Shown here: positions 42,060-54,529 of the stretch, piece by piece | Layout: every line of letters starts with the position of its first letter | How positions within the stretch are numbered: position 1 is the stretch's first letter | Assembly (NCBI GenBank): GCA_958298945.1 | Contig: OY282605.1 | Span: 39,224,811 to 39,288,810 of the forward strand | DNA from: Atherix ibis | Lineage: Eukaryota; Arthropoda; Insecta; Diptera; Athericidae | Length of the DNA stretch: 64,000 bases | Reading direction: 5' to 3' | Notes under the pieces: model-generated | What the model saw: the letters and a program-made list of their open reading frames with translations, nothing else | What the model was told of the DNA's origin: nothing | The model's database searches: none | Made by a program: the position numbers and the translations under genes

Positions 42060-42890
42060 AACGGGAAATTACACGACTAGGATATGAGACATGTAGTAAT
42101 TGATTAGTTTATAGGGCTGTATGGCATGTGGCACCGTCTTTTTGAAACCGCATTTCGTCCATATTCTTATCTTGCAATTTAGGCACGAAAAAAGTAGATT
42201 TTATTGCCTGACCAATTGAATATGCAAAGAAGAATGAACCGATGATGCCTCTAGCCCAAAATTCACACCAAACGTTGTCGATCCATTTATTTCTCAACAA
42301 TCACTTGTGGATTTTCTTAACCCCAAATACGACAATTTTACCGATTAACAAGCCATTAAGATGAAAATGAGCCTCATCGCTATAGATAATTGCGTAATCC
42401 ATTTGCTGTGCGTGGTCAGTAGGTTTCAGTTCTTGAGTCAATTGAGCTTTGTAAGCCTAAAGATGCAAATCTTTCATAAAAACACGCTGTAGAGAGCTTC
42501 TTAAAATTTCAAATTCAAGAACACGGTACCGAATTCATATTCCTGGACTCTTTTCGATGTGTTTTGTTGAACAACTTGTTGAAGGACGATCAGAGTGCTT
42601 AAGATAACTAATTGATCTAGTCTCCCTAAATTTTTTAATTAATCTCTTCACACTATTCCGACTATATTTTGTACGAAAATTGGCGAATTGTAGCTGCCAA
42701 ATCTTATTAATTTTTAAAATATTGCTAAACAATGAAAACACATGATTCTATCGTGTAACGCTCCTTTTTTAATTGAATAACCCTGAACTGTCAGCTGTCA
42801 CGTTGTAATTTGTTTTCATTGGCAACACCTTATCGCATAAATGGCGCAAAATTCAAAACTTACGTGAAGTTTGGGACACCTTATATTATT
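42060..42890 (-). mobile_element. IS630-type element remnant, second lineage
   Basis: The minus strand holds two frames: a helix-turn-helix part (SVKRLIKKFRETRSISYLK, near 42680-42600) and a catalytic part (VWCEFWARGIIGSFFF and RFQKDGATCHTA, near 42290-42115). WFQQDGATCHTA carries a catalytic Asp in this branch. The right end reads GTTTGGGACACCTTATA. The element is truncated on its C-terminal side, where it meets mariner copy D. Confidence 0.7.
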
Positions 42891-43460
42891 ATCTTAATTT
42901 AAAATTTATTATTTTTCCTTAAATTTTCTTTGGCAAAAATTATAATAATCGATTTTTTTAAAAAAAATTCTCGTTTTTTTATTTTTATTTTTATAAATTA
43001 ATATTGATATTTTTGGATTTTTTTTTTCAAAATTGCAACAAACATATTAGGAAAAATTCGTTATCAATTCAAATTAAATAATAAACTTTTTATATAATTC
43101 AACATTAATTGAAAATTGTATTTATTTACGGCCATACTCCATTAATGGAGAAGATTTTTAAGTGGAATATTTTTAGCTCCTGCCACATTATGTTAAGAAT
43201 TTTTTTTCAAAATATTAAAAAAATATTAAATTTGGATCTTATTAATTAAAAGGCTATCCATTTTGTAGTTAACTATTTGGTTGTCGGACAAGTCATGACG
43301 CACTTTCGTAACCGATGGCGCTTCTTCAAATATAGATGCCAGAGTTAATGGCATCTATATTTGTATTATGCCATTTAATAGCTCATAGTAAAATTTATTT
43401 AATAACTTTATTTGTATAGTTCATAGTTATTTTTATAATAAAATTCATTAATTTTGTTGA
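42891..43460. other. AT-rich spacer with a 14-bp hairpin
   Basis: Contains an exact 14-bp stem at 43328-43341 / 43349-43362 with a 7-nt loop. 'ctatccattttgtagttaac' near 43254 resembles the ATTATCC termini but no partner end was found. Confidence 0.4.
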
Positions 43461-44195
43461 TTTTCTAAGGATTTTACGTCAAGTTGAAGATGAAAGACTG
43501 AAGACTAAATATTGCGTTAAGTTAATGGTGACAATTAAGTGCGTCAGTTCCAACGACGGTTCACGAAATTTCGTATCTCAATGAAACTCCTCGGTCAGTA
43601 TGGCTAATCCAGGTTGATGACGACAAAATAACGGCATGAATTGAGTCAAACCAAGGTTACACGAAACATTGAACATCCATCATGACCTCAAAGAAGTTCA
43701 TTTAACGGCACGCATAAACATCTGCGACATGCCTATTAAACATGAGGAAAACGATCGTTTTTTGAAGCAATTGATAACTGGTGATAAGAATTGGATGGTT
43801 TACAACAATGTGATCTATAAATGGTCTTGGCCCCGGCGTGCACATCTGCCTTAAACTACATCGACAGCAAACATGCATGAATTTTAAAGGTTTCACATTT
43901 CTTGATCATCTACCAAGAAAGCAAACAATCAATTTAGAAGTGTAGTGTCGGCAATTGAACAGTTTGAACAAGTACATCCTTGCTTCACTCTCTTCAAAAA
44001 ACCTCGCATGGTATGACGTTCAATTCAAATGAGGCTATAAATCAGCACCTTGTTCAGTTTTTGCCAATAAAGAAATGGTTTTCAATGAATGAGTTATTAT
44101 TAAGGTTGCTGAAAGATGGCAAAAGGTTATCGAGCAAAATGGGCATAATATCATTATTGATATTTGTTTTTTTATGTTATAACGAGTGATTTTTT
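43461..44195 (+). mobile_element. Mellifera/SETMAR-type mariner, core deleted
   Basis: The plus strand reads HDLKEVHLTARINICDM, then FLKQLITGDKNWMVYNN (first catalytic Asp), RRAHLP, and after a deletion HGMTFNSNEAINQHLVQF and WQKVIEQ-like end. This is the wording of the mariner branch that gave rise to human SETMAR. The whole segment with the second and third catalytic Asp is missing. No clear terminal repeats were found. Confidence 0.7.
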
Positions 44196-44564
44196 AAGTA
44201 TTTAGTTTTAAAATTTCCAAAAAAGTACAAAAAAATTACAAAAGTATATAAAATTTTTATTTATGTCGATAAATCAATGCTTGCCATTTATTTAAAAAAA
44301 AATATTTTATATAAATATTGGGCATGACTACATTTTAAATAATCCATCCCAGAGGCATAATTTTGAACCACTTTTTCGAGTAGCACAGCTGGTATATCAC
44401 TTATAACACGTGTAATGTTGTCTTCCACGATCTAGCCGGCCAACTCACCGGTCCGAAACGTGATATTAATTTCTCACAGAACTCATTTGTCAATATCTCC
44501 ATTGCTTCACGCGCTGAGTGGCATGTAGCACCGTCTTGTTGAAACCACATGTCGATCAGATATA

Positions 44565-45676
44565 ACAGTTCGGCTGAAAAGTTTATAAGGTAACACAGTA
44601 AAAATATTTTTTTTTGCAAAATTCGTTTTTATTATTCAACATAGTTGCCTTCGAGGGCGATACAGCGATTATAGCGATCTTCCAACTTTTCGATACCATT
44701 TTTATAGTACTCTTTCGGTTTTGCCTCAAAATAGGCCTCAGTTTCGGCAATCGGTCTTAACTTTCTTGCCAGCGAGCATTCTCTTGAGGTCTGCAAACAG
44801 GAAAAAGTCGCTGGGGGCCAGATCTGGAGAATACGGTGGATGGGGAAGCAATTCGTAGCCCAATTCATTGAGTTTGACCATCGTTTTCATCGACTTGTGA
44901 CACGGTGCATTGTCTTGGTGAAACAACACTTTTTTCTTCTTCAAATGAGGCCGTTTCTTAGCGATTTTTTTCTTCAAACGATCCAATAACGCTACATAAT
45001 AGTCGCTGTTGATCGTCTGTCCCTTCTGGAGATAGTCAATAAATATTATACCATGCGCATCCCAAAATACAGACGCCTTCACCTTGCCAGCCGACTGTTG
45101 CGTCTTTCCACGCTTTGGATTCGGTTCGTCGGTCGCTCTCCACTCTGCCGACTGCCAATTGGACTCTGTAGTGTAGTGACGGAGCCATGTTTCATCCATT
45201 GTCACATATCGATGCAAAAATTCGGGTTTATTGCGCTTGAACAGCTCCAAACGCTGCTCAGAATCATCAACACGTTGTTGTTTTTGGTCCACAGTGAGCT
45301 CACGCGGCACCCATTTTGCACACAGCTTTCGCATGCCCAAATATTCATGCACGATATGTCCAACACGCTCTTTCGATATCTTCAGAGTCTCAGCTATCTC
45401 GCTCAACTTCACTTTACGGTCATTTAAAATTATTTTGCGGATTTTTTTGATGTTTTCTGCCGTAACCACCTCTTTTGGGCGTCCACTGCGTTCTGCATCA
45501 ACTGTGCTCTTACGACGAGTTCGAAATTGACGAAACCAATATTTCACAGTTGAAATAGCTGGAGCAGAGTCCGGATAACGTTTGTCAAACCATGCTTTGG
45601 TTTCCACTGTATTTTTTTCATCAAAAAGCAATGCTTTATCAGTACAAGAAATTCGTCTTTATCCATTTTTAGTTAG
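44565..45676 (-). mobile_element. Irritans-type (Himar-like) mariner nested in an IS630-type element
   Basis: The 3' terminal repeat is present: TATA then ACAGTTCGGCTGAAAAG at 44565, matching the irritans terminus. On the other side, host transposase sequence resumes almost directly before the mariner start codon (45666). The 5' untranslated region and 5' terminal repeat are therefore missing. Host sequence flanking the insertion is continuous apart from a TA. The element is otherwise the best preserved transposon here. Inserted in opposite reading terms to nothing else: host and guest are both on the minus strand. Confidence 0.75.
44632..45666 (-). pseudogene. Irritans-type mariner transposase, two frameshifts, catalytic triad intact
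   Basis: Cut-and-paste transposase of the DD34D mariner group. The start ATG is at 45666-45664 (MDKDEFLVLIKHCFL). A T7 run at 45612-45618, one base short of the expected frame, shifts it. From 45631 a 297-codon frame covers both helix-turn-helix motifs (ISTVKYWFRQF; VKLSEIAETLKIS, ERVGHIVHEYLGMRK), the WVPREL linker, VTMDETW (first Asp), HQDNAPCH (second Asp) and YSPDLAPSDFFLF (third Asp, 34 residues later). A second shift with a small deletion near 44755 moves the last 40 residues (ETEAYFEAKPKEYY to ALEGNYVE) into another frame, stop at 44632. Total is about 345 codons, against about 348 in the family. Few other lesions, so recently active. Confidence 0.88.
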
Positions 45677-46413
45677 TTCTTGCATTTTGGGCCAAAAAAG
45701 TTCGAAATCATTAAGCGATAGCGGGGGCCACTAACAGTAATATTAGATGATAGCGCCATCTTTAAGGAAATAACGACCGATAATTCCACCAAAAAGTGTA
45801 TTTTTCTGAGTGCAATCGCAGTTCTTGTTTTGGATATGGTTGGTTATCAAACCAGAAATGAGCTCCGTCGCTGAATGCAATCTTATAATATAAAAACGAA
45901 TTTGTCTGAAGTTGTTCAGAAAAATTCGTTTTTATATCACCAAAAATTCACCGCTTTGCAGCTTGTTCGGCTTCAGTTCTTGCATGAACTCGGTTTTTTA
46001 TGCTTTTATAGATCAACATCCTTGCGTAAAATCTTCCACATATTCGAGTAAAACAATCCAAATTGCTGGGAATGGGGACAGACGGACAAATCGCGGTCAT
46101 CACCAACACTGAACGCTACGGCAGTAGTATTTTCCTCTGTAAGCAATCTACGCACACGCGTTGGTGGTTTGACGTCCAATATCATCAAATTGCTTTGAAG
46201 TTTTGCCACTATAGCTTGAATTACTTTCTCTACTTCAGTAGTTCAATTATAACGCCTTTAAAATGGCCAAAGTGCGCAAAAAACATTTTTCGTAGTGCAC
46301 GAATTTCGGTAACAAAATTTAATAATTTGTAAGCGTCTTTCCATGATGAAATGGCACTGCTACTCTTAGATTAAAAAATACCTGGATAGGCCTGTACGTC
46401 AGATTTTAGTATA

Positions 46414-47152
46414 CGAGGTCTGTTAAAAAATTATCGCGAATTTTGAATTTCCGCGGGTTACATATATTCGATTTTTTGTAGCGTTATGTTGGTACTCATA
46501 TCTCTCACATATGCTAAAAAGTACGGCCATTTTGAATGTTCAGTTAATTTTTGACAGCTGCTTTGCTTGTACGTATTTTGGCTTGTCTTCGATTTTTGCA
46601 CAATTTCGACCAAAAACAGCATCGCATTAACATTGTTAAGGAGCTGTTTGACTCTGTCCGCGACGACCCAAATTTGCCACACGAGCCAACACCGAAAAAA
46701 GCGCCAAGTTCGGTCGGATGTGAAGGTTTTGCTCTTCGATTGCAGGGGCGTGGTGCATCATGAGTTTGCCACCTTGACACAAGGTAGAACCGTCAATAAG
46801 GAATATTACCTGCAAGTTATGCGCAAGTTGTGCGAAGCAATCCGCCAGTGGAAGAACAAATATTTGGCTTTTGCCCCATGATAATGCCTCTGCTCACGCA
46901 TCGTTGCTTGTCCGCGAATTTTTGGCCATAAACAACACACTAATAATGCCGCAGCCATCGTATTGCTCAGATCTAGCCCCCTGTGACTTTTTATTGTTCC
47001 CAAAACTGAAGAGCCCCATGAAACGACGACGCTACGCTACGATTGAGGAGACAAAGACGGCATCGAAGGAGGAGCTGAACAAGATCACAAAAAATGATTT
47101 TTTGAAGTGCTTCGAGATGGTGGGGATTACTTGGAAGGGGACAAAATAGATA
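46414..47152 (+). mobile_element. Mariner copy E of the CGAGGTCTG family, 3' truncated
   Basis: Begins CGAGGTCTGTTAAAAAAT after TA. Pieces of transposase: an N-terminal shadow, [45 protein letters not shown] (second Asp), YCSDLAPCDFLLFPKLK (third Asp, 34 residues on), [24 protein letters not shown]. The first catalytic block is deleted. The element stops near 'ggggacaaaatagat' with no 3' terminal repeat, so the end has been lost. It sits at the edge of the IS630-type element ending near 46390. Confidence 0.83.
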
Positions 47153-49644
47153 TTGCATATGCAATTTTCTATCTAAATTATTGCAAAAGCGGTAATAAAT
47201 TATAATGAGTGGACACTTTTGTGTAGATTTTTTTATGCAAATATGACAACCACTGAGATCTAGTTTTTGTAGTAGAAATTTATTGAATTCCAGAAGCATA
47301 ATTCATATTCATTTTAACTCACTTATTCCAAACAAAAATTGAATTTAAACATGGCAGAAGCCAACATTTTTTTTCCTCCAATCTCAGTCAAATATCAAGC
47401 GCCCCAATTTTGTAGGCTTTCGGTGAGTTTTAAAACACGCCATTCTCCATGAAGTGGTAGCATACAGAAATGCTCGCATACTTTTGTTGACATTTAGATA
47501 CTTATCACGATGTAAAAGTTTAAGTGCGATTTCATTAAATTTTAAATAGTTTTCGAATAAAATAGTATAAATTAATACATTTGCATTAATAGTTTTATTC
47601 TTAACGATAGCAAATAGGAAGTTTCTATTTTATAATCTCTATAATCTAACTGAGCACTTTTGACGTTGACATACGCCACGTGTCAAACGTGATCTGTCAA
47701 AAATAAAAACATGAAAAATCAAAAAGCAAAAAAATTATCCAACTAATAAAATAAAATAATAAAACATCTTTGGATAATTAGTAATTTTAAAACAGTATTT
47801 TTGAAAACAAATACATTTTTATTGGCTTTTTAATGTGATATAATAATACATATGTACAGATTTTATACATTTCAAGGCACATTTTTTTTTTTCATTTTTA
47901 TTTCTTATTCTTTCTTTTTAAATATATTATTTATAAACTTTTACGAATAATAATATATTCTTGAATACATTTTTTTTGAAATTATTTTTTATTGAATAAA
48001 TTTAGCAAAGAAAATAACCAATAACTTAAAAGTAGAGTTTTAGTTATTGTGAAGTAATTTTAAAAGTTCTTGTTATAAAAAAATCATATTTAGTACAAGA
48101 ATGAATTTTTTTTTCATTATGGACAAATACTAAAATTGTTAAAAAAAAATATTTTGGCATGTGCGTAAAAATCTATAGTCTCATAGTTATTTGTAAATGA
48201 TTTTTAAAAAAATATATTGCAAAAGATTGCAAAATAAATCAATAGTTAAAAAAAGGTTTTCGCTAAATCCTTATGATTTAGTAATTTTATAATAAATAAT
48301 TTTTTAATATCTTTTTTTAAATAAATTTTATAAATTAAAATAAATTTGAAATAATATTCCAAATTATATTAATAGATTTTTTGTTTTATTTTGTAGCTAA
48401 ATCGATTTTCTTATCATTTCAATAAATTTCTAAACACAAAAAATCTAATTTCGATCCGATTAAGTTCGGACATTTTATAGTCTTAATTTTATGATATATA
48501 TATATTTATATTATTATTATTATTATTATTTATTAAATTGTTAATTACGAACATATGTATATTTTCAATATATAGTTTTTATTTATTACTTATTTATTTT
48601 CAGTACGTATAATATACATCGAAATATACGAAATTTATTTACTTAATATCGTCATATTTTTATAGGTGAATTCGTTTTCATTTTTAATTAATTATTTTAT
48701 TTCTAATATAATATAGTATTTTTTTTATTCTTTTAAATTTATAGGTTTTTATTAAATTTTTTTGATTTTTTTTTTCGTCTTTTACATTTTTTTTTTCCAA
48801 TAATTTTTAATAAATTCTTTGCGCATATCTTATAAACGACTTATTTAGCTTATAAATTAAATATCTAAAAGTTATTATCTATTAAAAATTTATTATAATT
48901 CATAGTATTTGTTTGATTGTTATTTAAATATATTAAATTATTTTATTTTTTTCCTTTCAATCAAAAGTCTAATGAAACTTTCTGTTCATTTGAACTATTT
49001 TCACAGTGATTGTTTTTTACTGTTTTTTTTTTGGATTTTTTTTATTAATTTTTCAAAATAATTTAAATTTCCTTAAATATTTTATTATAAATTTATTTTT
49101 TTATACTAATCAATTTTTATTGATCTTTTTTTATAACGATATGCACACCACTGGCCTAACTTACGACTATAAATTTATTTACTTTGAACGTAGGAAATAT
49201 TTAATTTCTCTTTTCGAAATATTTTTAATTATAGATTATTGTTTAAAATTATATATATTTTTAATTTTTATAAATATTCTATTTAATATTTATGATATTT
49301 ATTATGCATAAAAAATACCGATTTCAAATAATTTCTATTTTTATTAATCTACACATATTGAAAAGCTGTTTTTTTTTTTTGCTATTTATTATGATTATAA
49401 AGAAGATTTTATAAAAAAAAGAAACAAAAAAAAATTTACCATAATAAAAATATTTTTGAAAATTAACTATTTCTTTTCTAAAACAGATACTGTGGGTGGA
49501 TTTTTTAATAAAGGATGAATGTTTATAAATGCATAAATATTTATTGGTAAAATTAATTTTTATAAGTGCAAAAAAAACTTTAATAGAACGTTGTATTCTG
49601 TCAAAAAAAATTCAATGTCAAGTTTATGAGGTCTCATCCTTAAG
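47153..49644. other. AT-rich intergenic DNA
   Basis: Mostly homopolymer-rich. 47320-47720 is less AT-rich and may be decayed element DNA, but no motif is readable. The 101-codon open frame at 49006-49311 is Phe/Ile/Tyr/Leu-rich from T-rich sequence and is rejected as a gene. Confidence 0.45.
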
Positions 49645-50510
49645 AGTTATCCATGTTGTTATTTAAAAAGTTGTTAAAAATATCTATCATTTACGAAAAT
49701 ATTAATTTAGACTAAAAATTTGCCATTTAATTTTGTAAATACTTTATTTACCAAATAAATAAAAAAAATTGTAAAAAATTTCTTAAATATGGTGATTTTG
49801 TTGTAGCCACGTTTCGAGATTTTTGGAAAAAAATGGTCGTTAGCGATGAGGTTCATTTCTCACTGGGTGGATTTATCAATAGGCTCAAATATTCCATTTC
49901 ACAAGTAACTGTCCAGAAGCCATTCTTCTCGATAGTCACTTGATGGTTTTCAGCACCACATATATGGTATTTTTGCTTATTAAATAACGGTATTTATTTG
50001 AAAATGAATGAGAGACCTTTACTGAGCCTTTATCGCTTGAACTAGAAGTTTAAAATCAAGAACATATATGGTTTCAACTAAAAGGCACCATAAACCATAC
50101 AATATGATAAATTTGTTTTATTTATTGTAAAAAAAGTCCTAAGACCACGCAATTTCGAGATGTGGTGATGTCAATTGCCTCTAAGATCGTGCAATTTGAT
50201 GCCGTTAGACTTTTTTTTTTGTAGATATTCATAAAAAATCGATTTTAATAATCAAAATTTTAAGGTATTTAAAGACCAATGACCATCAAGTAATGACCGA
50301 ATTATAATATAAAATGTATAAAGAACTCTTCAAAAATTACCTTAAAAGAATCGAGTTCTCAAAATTTTTTGTGACTATTATTTGAATAACGTTTTATTTA
50401 GCATATAATGGCAAGATTTAAATAAAATAATTGATTAAAACTTTAATCAAAATCTATATTTCAAATATTTTTGAATAAATTTTACTTTTTGGAGTACAAA
50501 TTGAAATAAT
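49645..50510 (+). mobile_element. IS630-type element with ATTATCC-like ends
   Basis: Left end AGTTATCCATGTTGT, right end GGAGTACAAATTGAAATAAT. The plus strand reads VVSDEVHFSLGGFINRLKY (near 49830), and LRSCNLMPLDFFF (near 50185) for the last catalytic block, with Asp kept in MPLDF. Between them are stops and short deletions. Same family as 29068-30054, opposite orientation. Confidence 0.65.
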
Positions 50511-53500
50511 TTGTTAGTATTCCAGACATTCACCGGCTCTTGATATTATTTTAGACAACAACCGAATACTCAAAATCTAAGACAACAATCAAGTTGTCCT
50601 CATTTTGGATTCTGATCGAGACTACATAATTAAAGATTTTCGCTTTTTCTCAATAAAAACTATTATTTATGTTTTAATTATTTTATAACCGCTTTTTTTT
50701 CGTAAATGAAATATTTGAAAAATAATTAAAATAATTATTGATTTTACTGTTTATTAAGTAAAATTTGGCAATATGTCTTCTTGTTTAAAAAAAAAAAGTA
50801 TGATAGAATATTCATATTTTTTTATCATATTAAAATTTTTTACAAATCTTTAGATAGAAAAAAAAGCTATAAATTTTATAAATAATTATATGGGACGTTA
50901 ATTTTCCCAATAGATATGATTTAATTCTTTTCATTACAATGGATATGATTTATTATAAGTTCTTTCGGGAAGGATATGTTGTTGTTGTGTAATTGAGAAA
51001 ATAATTACTTTTTCATCATTTTATTAAGATTAGCTGATATTATTATCTTTTCAATCGATATAGATATATTTTCTAATTTATTATTATAAATTTTTTTCTT
51101 ACTTGTTATATTTAAAAGAAAATAAAGAAAATACTTTCATAAAAAATTTTTCAATTATAAATGATTAAAAATTTGAGCAATAATTTTTCTTATTATAATA
51201 TTATTAAATCAAAACTTTACATATGTTATATGGAATGTGCACGTATACAAACACACACACAAATAAATATATACATATCGTAATATTTAAATTATATCAA
51301 ATTACAATAATCGTTAATGTAATTTAGTTTATTTATTTTGATAATAACGACAATTTCATATTGAAATGATATAAAAAATCCAAGAAATTGCTTTCATTAT
51401 TTCTATACATAAAAAGTTATTTACATCGATTCTCTTTAAATAAGATCAAAAGAAAAATATATATTTTTAATTATAAAAATTTATTTGAAAAAAAAAATTA
51501 TATTAAATATAAATAATGAGGAAATTTTTTTTTCTCTTTTTTTTTTTGAAGCTAAAAATTCTTTTCCAATTTAAACTTTTAGAGATTATTTGTTCCTTTC
51601 AGTTCGAAATTATTTAATATGAAAAAGATTAAATGTTTTTTTTTGTTGATAAAAATAAATTATTAATGTTTATTTTGAATATCTTTTATAAATGATTTTA
51701 TTTTTTTAATAAGAAAAAGAAAATTTTTGAAATACTTTTAAAAATTTTGTATTCGAACACATAAATGTGAAAATAATGAAAGAATTTTAATAAATTGCAT
51801 AGCTATAGGCGTTACTTTAATTAGTAAGTTTTCCCAAATATTCGCATTGTAAAATTTTTTTATTTTTTTATTGGATATTTTTAAGAGCATTTTCTAAACA
51901 TTTACGAAGAAGAATATTTTGTAAATGTTAATTATCTACGAACATCAATAAAACGTTATTTATTTGTTAAGAACTTTCGAAGTGTGTCAACATGAAAATA
52001 CACAAAATAATTTATTTTCTATAACTTTCCGTTTTTTTTTTTGCAATTCAATATACTCAATAAAAAAAAAGAGCAAATAAAAGAAAAACTACAATTTTAC
52101 AAAATAGTTTCAAGGTATTCCATAAAAGTAAATTGAAATTCCCTATAATTTGATATATTATGTGCCATTACTTAAACGGAGTTGAAAGTAACCACAAAAC
52201 GAATTCCAAACGTTCACTGCGGCCAAACCATCCAAAAGTCATTAAACCTGTGGCACATTGGCCATCGAATTTTCTCCCTCCCTTCTAAAGTTTAGGCATT
52301 TTAAAAGTGAAAACTTCTAGAATTTGTGGTTTTGATAAAATTGAATTAAAATCATCCTTTACCACCATCCATTAGAATAATGTTATTAGATGGAAAACAA
52401 ATGAGACGTTAAAAGAAATAAGAAGAAACAAAACAAAGAAATTTGAAGGTATTCCAGTAACCTACACATTGGATTCTAATGTTTTTTTTCTTCTAAGGGG
52501 TTGGGAAGTAGATGGTTAAAAGTGATCGATTAAATCGAGTAAGGAGTAATGGAGGATATAGAAAGTTTTGCTGAGATAAATAACAAATTTCTTATATCTG
52601 GAAATGTATCTGTAATTTTTAGAGAAAATATTACACCTTTTTCTGAATATATACAGAACAACTTACAACCAAAGAAAAGAAATCGCTTTTTTTGCACGTG
52701 TTGAATACAAATTACAGTAAATTTACTAAAGAAACTTTGTATTTCCTTAGGGAATTTTCCATAGTCTATAAAATTACAATAAAAAATAAATAAAATTGAA
52801 ATAAAAAAGAAGAGAATCGATGCTAGAAATTATTGTTTGTGCATTATTCTTATTAGGAATGTCTTAATATATCACTAACCTCTGTCTTACTTTTGGGCAA
52901 TTTTACAACAAAAAAAAAACAAGAACAAAATTTTTTTTTTATAAAAAGTAAAATTTTAACATTGCTATTAGGAAAAATTTAAAAAAAATAAAAAAAATTC
53001 TAATTATCCTTTTTTTTTATAGTGTATTTTAATTTTTAGTTGAAATAAAAAAATAATATTTAATAATTTTTTTAAATATTTATAAATTCATTAATTATTA
53101 TATATCGTAGGTATAAATAATCTATTATCATTTAGAATATATATCCTAATTATAACCTAGTATCAAATTTCTTAATTTACTATGAATTTACTTTTCTTTT
53201 TTTTTTGTTTTTTTTTTTACTAAAACTTATAATAATTAGCAATCATATTTTCATAATTATTAATATTTATTTTATATATTTTTTATTTTTGTAATTTTTT
53301 ATAGAATCATATTTTTTTTTAAATCAATAATTTGATATATATTCTTATATTTATTTTATAGTTCACATTTTCTATAATAGTATATTACTTTTAACAGCTT
53401 CATATCAAAGAGTTTCTGCTCGAATTATTTTTTATCTAAAAATTCAAACCTATTTTAGGACTCATAGTAAATTTTTTAATTTTTATTACAAACGGTCGTG

Positions 53501-54367
53501 ATGAATTTGATTAGTTTTATTCAATTTTATTTTTCATTTATCATATTTTATTGATTTTTTAAAAAAAAAAAGTTGTCTTCAAAAGTATATACAAATGTAA
53601 ATATTAAATATTAGCAATTCTTTAGTTTTCCTTTTTATGAGTTTTGTTGGTTTTTTTTTCTTGTGTCGTTAATACCGAAATTTTCAAGTTTTAATTTTGA
53701 CAGTTTTTTCCATTTTTTTTGCATTTTTGTTCTTATAACTGATAGAATATGAGTTAAATTTTAAGAAAATATTCAATATTTAATAATAAAAAGTGTTAAA
53801 AAAAAACAACATAAAATTAATTAATCGTTAAAAGTATACATGTTATAAAAAAAAAAGAAGAAAAAAATTAAAACATTATTATTCATTTATTTATTGTATA
53901 AATAATAAAAAAAAAATATATATTGTATTTTATTATAGCTTAATATGAAAATTTTATCAAAAAAAAAAAATTATTATATGTAAGTACAATTTTCAGTACA
54001 ATAAATTATTAAAACTAAGAATTCTAATTTCAATAAGTTTATTAGAAAATAATTTTAAGAAAAAGTTATTTTATATTTTTTTTTGTAAATTTTGTATTAG
54101 GAAATAAAGGCAAGAATTTTCATTAAATCATCAATCAATGAATATATTTAATTTGTTTTTAATTTTTAAATATTATTGAACATCACAATTACAAAAAAAA
54201 AAAAATAAAATAAAAAAAAAATGTTTCCAATTAAATTTATTACAATAATTTTCTCACAAATAAATATAATTAATAATTATTTCCTATTTTCATATGTTGA
54301 CTAATTTTCATATAATTTTGCGCGTTGAAATTTGCCATAATTTTGAGCTTTTCGGTTTCTGTGTTTC
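50511..54367. other. AT-rich DNA downstream of the pgant gene (includes its 3' untranslated region)
   Basis: No coding exon recognised. The pgant 3' untranslated region must begin at 54367 and run leftward, but its end was not placed because AATAAA and its complement are frequent. A less AT-rich island at about 52170-52560 shows no motif I recognise. Confidence 0.4.
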
Positions 54368-54529
54368 TCACAATTTCGATGGATCATAATTCTCCATTTG
54401 CCATTTTTGTCGAGCCTTTTCAACATCACACTCCTCCATAAGGACTTTGTTTTTCGCATCATTTATGGCCAAACACTTATCAGACGATCCGTGTCTGAGT
54501 TGTTTCGTATCGAACATGTACTTCCAGAA
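54368..54529 (-). CDS. Polypeptide N-acetylgalactosaminyltransferase, last exon (lectin repeat)
   Basis: Last coding exon, after TTTACACAG, ending TGA at 54370-54368; 53 codons. Encodes FWKYMFDTKQLRHGSSDK, CLAINDAKNKVLMEECD and RQKWQMENYDPSKL. This is a beta-trefoil ricin-type repeat: Cys-Leu followed by Cys about 16 residues on, then a Q-x-W motif. In this family the lectin domain sits in the Golgi lumen and steers the enzyme toward partly GalNAc-modified mucin-type substrates. The NYDPSKL end resembles fly pgant C-termini. The catalytic domain lies outside what can be seen here. Confidence 0.85.
   Translation of the reverse strand, partial: FWKYMFDTKQLRHGSSDKCLAINDAKNKVLMEECDVEKARQKWQMENYDPSKL

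Larger units (their letters stand above)
44400..46390 (-). mobile_element. IS630-type element interrupted by a younger mariner
   Basis: On the minus strand the outer pieces fit one transposase. 46210-46010 has LLTEENTTAVAFSVG and MWKILRKD (helix-turn-helix and linker); near 45860-45830 FSDGAHFWF; near 45780 GIIGRYFLK; near 45750-45690 NITVSGPRYRLMISNFF; and on the other side of the insertion, 44555-44440, MWFQQDGATCHSA and ISRFGPVSWPARS. Read in this order they follow the family arrangement. The break between the halves is exactly where the irritans-type mariner lies. Decayed by stops and shifts. Its right end is followed by mariner copy E. Confidence 0.7.

Noticed and set aside
45053..45530. 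Plus-strand frames of about 100 codons
   Set aside because: They lie opposite the irritans mariner transposase, which is unmistakable on the minus strand.
49006..49311. 101-codon open frame
   Set aside because: Phe, Ile, Leu and Tyr from T-rich DNA, no motif, no splice or poly(A) context.
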